DNA of 64,000 bases from Staphylococcus condimenti. Its GTDB lineage: Bacteria > Bacillota > Bacilli > Staphylococcales > Staphylococcaceae. The notes below the pieces were generated by a model that was not told the DNA's origin, did no database searches, and was given only the letters and a program-made list of their open reading frames with translations. The translations under genes were made by a program, and so were the position numbers. How positions within the stretch are numbered: position 1 is the first letter of the stretch; each line of letters starts with the position of its first letter. The stretch spans positions 1,736,001-1,800,000 of the forward strand of contig NZ_CP015114.1 in the NCBI RefSeq assembly GCF_001618885.1. Reading direction: 5' to 3'. Of this stretch, positions 62,739 through 64,000 are shown one piece after another.

Positions 62739-63494
62739 ATGAATATTGTGTTTGATGTGGATGGAACGATTTGTTTTAACGGTCAATACATAGAAGACGA
62801 GTTATCTAATCAAATAACAGCATTACAACAGAAGCATAATATTATTTTTGCTTCTGCCAGACCTATTCGAGATTTGATTCCTGTTGTTAAAAATTTTAAC
62901 AGTCAGCTGCTTATTGGGGGTAATGGTTCTATTGTGCAAAACGACGATGAAATTGAAGTTGTTCAATCAATTGATGCAGCAAGTTTTGAAATTATAAAAG
63001 ATTTGGTTCATCGATATCATTTAAAGTATATCGTTGATGATGATTTTAATTATGCTTCTAATTTGTCGAGTGATTATAAAATATATAAGCAATTGGATCC
63101 AGATCATCTTGCAAAAAATATTGAATTAGAAGATATTAGTACGCCGATTAAAATAATATTGGTAGACATACCTTCAAATAATTATCCATCGTTGAAAAAA
63201 CATATTGAAAAGCTGTCTGATCAGCTCTCTATAAACTTTCATGATAATGAGCGGAACATAGATATTACAGCTGAAAATATAAATAAATATACAACTTTGA
63301 TTAAATATCTTCAAAATGAAGAGTATATCGCATTTGGTAACGATGTAAATGATATTCAATTATTAAATCATGCAGTAAAAGCATATTTTGTAGGTACTAA
63401 AGATAATCAAATTGCCTTGAATTTACAACATTTAAACCTGATAGAAGCCGATACACAACTGATTACACAAAATATCGGTAAATTATTAAATTGA
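62739..63494 (+). CDS. HAD-superfamily (Cof-type, IIB) phosphatase
   Basis: A 251-aa hydrolase. Motif I 'FDVDGTICFNG' holds the nucleophile Asp. Motif II is 'IIFASARPIRDLIP' and motif III/IV 'FGNDVNDIQLL' binds Mg2+. A C2B cap lies between. Usually dephosphorylates sugar phosphates or pyridoxal phosphate; the substrate is not predictable. AGAGAGGGAGA precedes the ATG. Confidence 0.88.
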   Translation: MNIVFDVDGTICFNGQYIEDELSNQITALQQKHNIIFASARPIRDLIPVVKNFNSQLLIGGNGSIVQNDDEIEVVQSIDAASFEIIKDLVHRYHLKYIVDDDFNYASNLSSDYKIYKQLDPDHLAKNIELEDISTPIKIILVDIPSNNYPSLKKHIEKLSDQLSINFHDNERNIDITAENINKYTTLIKYLQNEEYIAFGNDVNDIQLLNHAVKAYFVGTKDNQIALNLQHLNLIEADTQLITQNIGKLLN

Positions 63495-63520
63495 CCATCT
63501 ATGGAGTGATGGTCTTTTTT
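63493..63520 (+). terminator. terminator of HAD gene
   Basis: GACCATC...GATGGTC followed by TTTTTT, overlapping the stop codon. Confidence 0.88.
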
Positions 63521-64000
63521 ATTGAAGTTCAAAATTGACTGCTTTTTACTGAAATTCCCCCTTGAAATCGGTATCAATGGAAAATTTTTTTGAAAAATTT
63601 TTCTAAAACGCTGTAACCACTGATGCTTTAGTCACGAACGCACTTAAATTTTTCAGAAAAATGGGGCAAATCGGTGTAATTTCATCATGTGCAATTTGAT
63701 AAAAAAATTGGTTATGTTAAGCTAAATAACGTCTTTGCTAAAAAGTTAATAATTATTTGTTGCAGGAAATGAAGGATTTAAAAATAATATTTTGATTAAT
63801 CATAAAATTCTGAATCGTAATTAATGATACTCATAACCATTGATTGAATATGTAGAATCACAGCAAAAGATAGAACTGAATGTTACATAAACAAAGGGTT
63901 TGAATTTTTCACATGATAAATGCTGTATTACATAATTTATATCGATTCAAACATTCAACTAGGGGTAGAAAGATTTTGCAATATTAGCGTTGAATGCATA
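63521..64000. other. non-coding region at the right edge
   Basis: About 480 bases without a credible ORF. The segment 63535-63690 is unusual: poly-A/T blocks (AAAATTTTTTTG, AAAAATTTTTC), a GC-richer core around 'CTGTAACCACTGATGC' and a further A/T block. It could be a remnant of a mobile or plasmid-derived element; I could not place it. The remainder is plain AT-rich DNA leading to the next gene. Confidence 0.4.

Noticed and set aside
1-64000. CRISPR arrays, tRNA or rRNA genes, intact insertion sequences, integrases
   Set aside because: None recognised on reading both strands; no transposase or integrase frame is present.

Overview
The window is a low-GC Firmicute chromosome segment, almost certainly Staphylococcus. 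The evidence is a YSIRK-type signal peptide on an LPXTG (LPDTG) MSCRAMM-like surface protein, a CrtM-type dehydrosqualene synthase, malate:quinone oxidoreductase, an SprG/SprF-like type I toxin locus, a SdpI-family protein and many AT-rich genes with strong GGAGG ribosome binding sites. Genus is well supported. The species is not determined; a coagulase-negative, S. carnosus/S. simulans-like species is only a guess. No rRNA, tRNA, CRISPR array or intact insertion sequence was seen.

Layout. 1-3.0 kb: the proximal part of a sorbitol (glucitol) operon on the minus strand (gutD, gutR, gutM cut by the window edge) with a cre site. 3.3-10.3 kb: accessory region with a DUF805 protein, a 52-aa small protein, a dynamin-like GTPase, a DUF4870 protein, a WYL-domain regulator, a small acidic protein and a two-gene module (Ala/Gly-rich predicted membrane protein plus HNH-like nuclease with membrane segments). 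A shared imperfect palindrome (ATAGWCA-N5-TGWCTAT) occurs upstream of the GTPase, the WYL gene, the small gene and the two-gene module. I therefore read these as one WYL-controlled, defence-like regulon. 10.5-14.6 kb: BCCT osmolyte transporter, SprG/SprF-like type I toxin-antitoxin with an orphan second antitoxin copy, and a CstA-family carrier. 14.7-19.2 kb: second defence-like cassette, with a NERD nuclease divergent from an overlapping operon of UvrD-like helicase, DarT1-type ADP-ribosyltransferase and NADAR antitoxin, followed by a membrane-anchored coiled-coil protein.

19.4-36.8 kb is mostly housekeeping and accessory metabolism: trhO, a TDT transporter, GIY-YIG and GNAT proteins, a two-VOC-domain dioxygenase-like protein, three tiny membrane proteins in a row, DUF4004 regulator, MFS, DUF418, YxeA, a secreted nuclease, aldo/keto reductase, DUF4064, SDR, YkvI and MsrA. 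37.2-42.2 kb: a large LPXTG protein with an Asp-Ala (not the usual Ser-Asp) repeat stalk, followed by an alpha/alpha-toroid protein. 42.4-44.8 kb: a TPP riboswitch that controls an SDR and an LLM flavin monooxygenase, an unusual target pair. 44.9-50.4 kb: small membrane proteins, SdpI-like protein, YfcC transporter, lone crtM, a PNPOx-fold protein and glycerate kinase.

50.8-63.5 kb: YhgE/Pip membrane protein with two GTACA..TGTAC operators, MarR and TetR regulators, quinone-type oxidoreductase, SDR, CPBP protease and mqo. Then comes an AbgT-type transporter whose 5' end is read only by a -1 shift at an A AAA AAG heptamer, paired with an M20 amidohydrolase, then a lipoprotein and a HAD phosphatase. 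Most genes are separated by clear rho-independent terminators.

Most worth following up: the WYL-box regulon (4.5-10.3 kb), the NERD/UvrD/DarT1/NADAR cassette, the TPP-riboswitch SDR+LLM operon, the AbgT frameshift and the duplicated type I antitoxin.
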